Source of the DNA: Planctomycetota bacterium | GTDB taxonomy: Bacteria; Planctomycetota; MHYJ01; JACPRB01 | DNA: 16,060 nt | Direction of reading: 5' to 3' | Assembly: GCA_023261405.1 (NCBI GenBank) | Contig: JAHFOZ010000056.1 | Location: forward strand, 1-16,060 | Shown here: piece after piece, positions 13,114 through 16,060 of the stretch | Layout: every line of letters starts with the position of its first letter | How positions within the stretch are numbered: position 1 is the stretch's first letter | Position numbers and translations under genes: made by a program | Notes under the pieces: generated by a model | The model's input: only the letters and a program-made list of their open reading frames with translations | The model's database searches: none | Told to the model about the DNA's origin: nothing

Positions 13114-13144
13114 GTCACGGAGAGCCCCAGGCAGTCCCCGTGAC
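13114..13144. repeat. 31-bp palindromic repeat, copy B (inverted)
   Basis: Starts GTCACGGAGA and ends TCCCCGTGAC, separated from copy A by AAGAT. Read on the other strand it matches copy A except at four positions. The two copies form a REP/BIME-like pair of unknown function. Confidence 0.75.
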
Positions 13145-13171
13145 ACGCACCCCGAAGCAGGCGACCGGTGC

Positions 13172-13177
13172 TATACT
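13172..13177 (+). promoter_or_regulatory. -10 box TATACT just before the zinc-ribbon gene
   Basis: TATACT matches five of six positions of TATAAT and lies six bases before the ATG at 13184, predicting a leaderless mRNA. No clear -35 box. Confidence 0.5.
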
Positions 13178-13183
13178 TCCCGC

Positions 13184-13921
13184 ATGCCCATCCACGTGCG
13201 GTGCGGCGGGTGCGGGGCGAAGCTGGCGGTCCAGGAGACGTCGGCGGGAAAGACCGTGAACTGTCCCAAGTGCGCCGCCCCGGTGGCCGTGCCGGCCGGG
13301 GACGACGGATTCCGTGTGATCGAGGACGCCGCCACGCCGGCGGCGGGATCGAAGTGCATCTACTGCGGGAAGCTGCGTCCCGCGGGGATCCAGGGGTGTC
13401 CCCACTGCGGCCGCGGCGTGAAGGGGACGGCGGTACCACTCGCCCCGATAGGATCCGCGGCCGCCGCCCTTCGCAGGGTGGAACTCCTCGACCCCGAAGT
13501 CGAAGTGCGCGAGCGCCCCTCCACCGAGGCGGCTGTCGTCCTGCGCCTCCGCAAGGGCAGCCGGTTCTTCATCCTCGAGGACGGCGACCTCTGGCTCAAG
13601 GCCCGCTCGGTCACCGGCAAGGAAGGCTACGTCCCCTCCGGCACCAAGGTCCGCGAGGTCAGGGTCGTTCCGGGGGACGATGCGGACGAGGCGCTTGAGG
13701 TGTACGGCGGGGACGACGTGTTCGCCCTCGAGAAGGTCGGCATCCGCAAGGGCGTGCTCGGCGGCATCATCATGATGGTCATCGCCGCCGTCTGGTTCGG
13801 GCTGGGGTGGATGGCGGGAACGATCTTCATCTATCCGCCGATCCTCTTCTGCATCGGCCTCTTCGCCCTCATCAGGGGCCTCGCGACCGGCAATGTCGCC
13901 GGCGACGAGTCGGATAACTGA
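13184..13921 (+). CDS. Double zinc-ribbon, SH3-like, two-span membrane protein
   Basis: 245 residues from ATG 13184. A first zinc ribbon uses Cys7/Cys10 and Cys27/Cys30 (the MJ0042-type ribbon frequent in Planctomycetes). A second uses Cys58/Cys61 and Cys72/Cys75. Residues about 103-160 resemble a bacterial SH3-like domain (EVEVRERPSTEAAVVLRLRK, then GYVPSGTKVREV). Two hydrophobic segments at about 189-210 and 213-232 end the chain. The ribbons and SH3-like domain are probably on the same side of the membrane, as only a tail of a few residues follows the second span. The function is unknown. No Shine-Dalgarno site is evident, agreeing with a leaderless transcript. It converges on the hydrolase gene with an 18-base gap. 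Confidence 0.85.
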   Translation: MPIHVRCGGCGAKLAVQETSAGKTVNCPKCAAPVAVPAGDDGFRVIEDAATPAAGSKCIYCGKLRPAGIQGCPHCGRGVKGTAVPLAPIGSAAAALRRVELLDPEVEVRERPSTEAAVVLRLRKGSRFFILEDGDLWLKARSVTGKEGYVPSGTKVREVRVVPGDDADEALEVYGGDDVFALEKVGIRKGVLGGIIMMVIAAVWFGLGWMAGTIFIYPPILFCIGLFALIRGLATGNVAGDESDN

Positions 13922-13939
13922 TCGAGCGCATCCTGACCG

Positions 13940-14785
13940 TCAGCGCAAGATTCGCGCGAGCCACTCGCGGAGGCGGCGGCGCTCGGGGAGCTCGCGCAGG
14001 ACCCAGGCGTCCGTGTGGTTCGGGTGGGGCAGCGGCACGAACGTGAAGTCGCCCTTCACGCCGGTGGATTCGAGGTGCTTGCGCGTCTCCTCGACGGAGC
14101 GCTCGTGGCTCACCCACTGGGGCCGGCCCTTCAGGCGCTCGAGCCGCTTCCGCGCGGACTCGGGGTCGTCCCCCGCGTAGCCCCAGCGGCGGACCCCGTC
14201 ATAATGGCTGTGGGCGATGAAGGCCCGCCAGAGCTTCGCGGTCTCGTCGTCGCGGAGCCCGATGTAGTTGCAGGCGATCGCGCCGCGCGAGAACCCGGTG
14301 AGCACCACGCGCTCCGGGTCGGCGCCGTGCTTCGCGCAGACCTCGCGCACGGCCTTCCGGCAGTAGTCGGCCGTGGCGTCCGCATCGCCCCACCAGTTGA
14401 GCGCGTTCTTCTTTCCGGCGGCATCCACGTACGGCAGGCAGAGCCAGAGGAATCCGCGGCCCCCGCTCGCGCCGTAGCCGAGGTTGCTCCCTTCCGGCGT
14501 GCCTTCGGACACGTCCCCGAGGGCGTTCGTGTAGCCGCCGTTCCCCGCGTACTCCACGAGGACCGGGTACTTCTTCCCGCGCTCCCAGTCGGTCGGCAGG
14601 TAGAGGACGTGATAGACCTGCGTGCCCTCGAAGCCGGAGAGGACCTGCTTTACCCGCTTCCCGACGGCGGGCTCGCCGTCGGCCATCTTCGGAGTCTCGA
14701 GGTCCGCCGCGATCGAGTGGAGGTTGGGCTCTTTCGCCTGAAGCAGTGCCGCAGCCAGGAGGACCGCCGCCGCACCCCGTGCCAC
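13940..14785 (-). CDS. Secreted alpha/beta hydrolase (esterase/PHB-depolymerase-like)
   Basis: 281 residues from GTG 14785, seven bases after the DUF1501 stop and behind GAGGGG. Residues 1-17 form a signal peptide (MARGAAAVLLAAALLQA). KKYPVLVEYAGNGG (71-84) is the strand and oxyanion region. VVLTGFSRGAIACNYIGL contains the nucleophile elbow GFSRG with Ser166. His257 in NHTDAWVLR is the likely catalytic His. The acid is uncertain; Asp196 in SHYDG is one candidate. The substrate is unknown; similar planctomycete proteins are called esterases or peptidase-like hydrolases. Its position after a DUF1501 protein suggests a shared extracellular degradation task, which is inference. The stop is TGA at 13940-13942. 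Confidence 0.85.
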   Translation of the reverse strand: MARGAAAVLLAAALLQAKEPNLHSIAADLETPKMADGEPAVGKRVKQVLSGFEGTQVYHVLYLPTDWERGKKYPVLVEYAGNGGYTNALGDVSEGTPEGSNLGYGASGGRGFLWLCLPYVDAAGKKNALNWWGDADATADYCRKAVREVCAKHGADPERVVLTGFSRGAIACNYIGLRDDETAKLWRAFIAHSHYDGVRRWGYAGDDPESARKRLERLKGRPQWVSHERSVEETRKHLESTGVKGDFTFVPLPHPNHTDAWVLRELPERRRLREWLARILR

Positions 14786-14792
14786 GCCCCCT

Positions 14793-16060
14793 CTACGCCA
14801 GGAGCTGGGGGATCACCTTCGCGGGCTCCACGCCCGTGAGGCGGGCGTCGAGGCCCTGGTACTTCACCGAGAAGCGCTCGTGGTCGTAGCCCAGGAGGCG
14901 CAGCACCGTCGCATGGAAGTCCCGGACGTGCACCGGGTCCTTCACGATGTTGTAACTGAAGTCGTCCGTCTCGCCGTAGATCGTGCCGCCCTTCGAGCCG
15001 CCGCCCGCCATCCACATCGTGAAGCAGCGCGGATGGTGGTCGCGCCCGTAGTTCTCCTTCGAGAGGCCGCCCTGCGAGTAGATCGTGCGGCCGAACTCGC
15101 CGCCCCAGATCACCAGCGTGTTGTCGAACATCCCGCGGCGCTTGAGGTCGCGGATCAGCCCGTAGCAGGCCTGGTCCACGTCCCTGCACTGCGAGGGCAT
15201 CCGGCCGGCCACGTTCCCGTGGTGGTCCCAGTTGTTGTGGTAGATCTGCACGAACCGCACGCCGCGCTCAACCAGCCGCCGCGCCATGACCACCGAGTTC
15301 GTGAACGACCCGGGCTTCTGCCCCTCCTTGCCGTAGAGTTCCCACGTGCTCGCGGGCTCCTTCGAGAGGTCGGTGAGCTCGGGCACGCTCGACTGCATCC
15401 GGAACGCCATCTCGTACTGGCTGATCCGCGTGTGCGTCTCCGGATCCCCGACCTCCTTGTAGTTCATCTCGTTCAGCTCGCGCAGGCCGTCCAGCGTCGC
15501 GCGGCGGACGCCGTCGGGCACCCCGGGTGGGTTGTTGATGTAGAGGATCGGGTCGCCCTTGGCGCGGAACGAGACCCCCGCGTGCTCGCCCGAGAGGTAC
15601 CCGGACGACCACAGGCGCGCCGAGATCGCCTGCTCCTGCTCACGGTTCGAGGGCGTCGCCACGAGCACCACGAAGCTCGGCAGGTTCGCGTTCGTCGAGC
15701 CCAGGCCGTACGAGGCCCAGGACCCCAGGCACGGCCTCCCGGTGACCTGGCTCCCCGTCTGCATGGCGCAGATCGCGGGCTCGTGGTTGATCGCCTCCGT
15801 GTGCATCGACCGGATGAACGCCATGTCGTCGGCGCACATCGCGGTCCAGGGGAGCAGCTCCGTCATCCACATCCCGCACTTCCCGCGCTGGTGGAACTTG
15901 AACTTGGAGGGCGCGACCGGGAATCGCGCCTGCCCCGACGTCATCGTCGTGAGGCGCTGCCCGGCGCGGATCGAGTTCGGCAGCTCCTTGTCGTACATCT
16001 CGCGCATCTGCGGCTTGTAGTCGTAGAGGTCCATCTGCGCGGGGCCGCCCACCATGTGCA
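14793..16060 (-). CDS. DUF1501 family protein (sulfatase/alkaline-phosphatase-fold relative), 5' partial
   Basis: The frame is open to the right edge. The ATG at 16055 sits inside the family's conserved HMVGGPAQMDLYDYKP segment, which normally follows a signal peptide and about 50 residues, so it is not the start. Characteristic family segments follow: SMHTEAINHEPA, the GRPCLGSWASYGLGS region, IYHNNWDHHGN, and VIWGGEFGRTIYSQG followed by GRDHHPRCFTMWMAGGG. The His/Asp-rich motifs resemble the metal site of the alkaline phosphatase superfamily, and the end (DFHATVLRLLGYDHERFSVKYQGLDARLTG) is typical. DUF1501 proteins are exported and abundant in Planctomycetes, commonly beside a DUF1549/DUF1553 cytochrome protein, which would lie beyond the right edge. 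Their biochemical role is not established. Confidence 0.92.
   Translation of the reverse strand, partial: HMVGGPAQMDLYDYKPQMREMYDKELPNSIRAGQRLTTMTSGQARFPVAPSKFKFHQRGKCGMWMTELLPWTAMCADDMAFIRSMHTEAINHEPAICAMQTGSQVTGRPCLGSWASYGLGSTNANLPSFVVLVATPSNREQEQAISARLWSSGYLSGEHAGVSFRAKGDPILYINNPPGVPDGVRRATLDGLRELNEMNYKEVGDPETHTRISQYEMAFRMQSSVPELTDLSKEPASTWELYGKEGQKPGSFTNSVVMARRLVERGVRFVQIYHNNWDHHGNVAGRMPSQCRDVDQACYGLIRDLKRRGMFDNTLVIWGGEFGRTIYSQGGLSKENYGRDHHPRCFTMWMAGGGSKGGTIYGETDDFSYNIVKDPVHVRDFHATVLRLLGYDHERFSVKYQGLDARLTGVEPAKVIPQLLA

Noticed and set aside
10789..13146. Long open frame on the minus strand opposite the kinase
   Set aside because: It is a product of very high third-position GC; the plus-strand frame has every kinase motif and the antisense translation is low-complexity Gly/Ala/Glu.
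16055..16060. ATG 16055 as the true DUF1501 start
   Set aside because: It lies within the conserved GGP motif that is internal in the family, and the frame is open to the edge.

Overview
The window is a very GC-rich stretch of bacterial chromosome with 11 certain protein genes plus one small predicted ORF. It contains no rRNA, tRNA, CRISPR array or insertion sequence that I can see. The gene content suggests Planctomycetes or a related soil/sediment lineage: a DUF1501 protein, a sigma factor paired with a membrane Ser/Thr kinase carrying TPRs, a PQQ-dehydrogenase/cytochrome c fusion, and a zinc-ribbon membrane protein. This placement is inference from gene content, not phylogeny.

Layout. (1) 2-3172 (+): FtsK/SpoIIIE-type ATPase, cut by the left edge, with three ATPase modules of which only the middle keeps its P-loop. 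(2) 3137-4279 (-) and 4423-5262 (+): a divergent pair, a BNR/Asp-box sialidase-like secreted protein and a secreted thioredoxin-fold protein. Each is interrupted by one in-frame TGA at a cysteine-type position and then reads on in the same frame. I interpret both as selenoproteins. (3) 5334-8605 (+): a secreted CBM9-like/PQQ sugar dehydrogenase/cytochrome c fusion, with a ModA-like molybdate-binding lipoprotein starting inside its stop codon. (4) 8640-9954 (+): a near-perfect sigma-54 promoter, a predicted 48-aa membrane peptide, an endonuclease/exonuclease/phosphatase-family protein and a PGPGW membrane protein, each overlapping the next at start/stop. (5) 9996-13071 (+): ECF-type sigma factor and Ser/Thr kinase-TPR protein. 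(6) 13078-13144: two palindromic 31-bp repeats. (7) 13184-13921 (+): zinc-ribbon/SH3-like/membrane protein. (8) 13940-16060 (-): a DUF1501 protein cut by the right edge, followed by a secreted alpha/beta hydrolase.

The strongest candidate for an undescribed system is the divergent selenoprotein pair at 3137-5262. TGA is an ordinary stop for at least six other genes here and TGG is common for Trp, so the TGAs are not a changed genetic code. In the sialidase-like protein the TGA replaces the Cys of the family's Cys-Pro motif, downstream of a Cys-Glu-Cys-Cys motif. In the thioredoxin-fold protein it gives a Cys-Sec pair where the first Cys of CxxC is expected. A hairpin of plausible bacterial SECIS geometry can be drawn just after each TGA. 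No selenocysteine machinery (selA, selB, selC, selD) lies in the window, so the inference depends on the rest of the genome.

Three genes (5334, 9996, 13184) have a -10-like box 6-9 bases before the start codon, which suggests leaderless transcripts are common here. No stretch over 300 bases lacks a gene; the longest gap, 8606-8845, holds the sigma-54 promoter and the small ORF.
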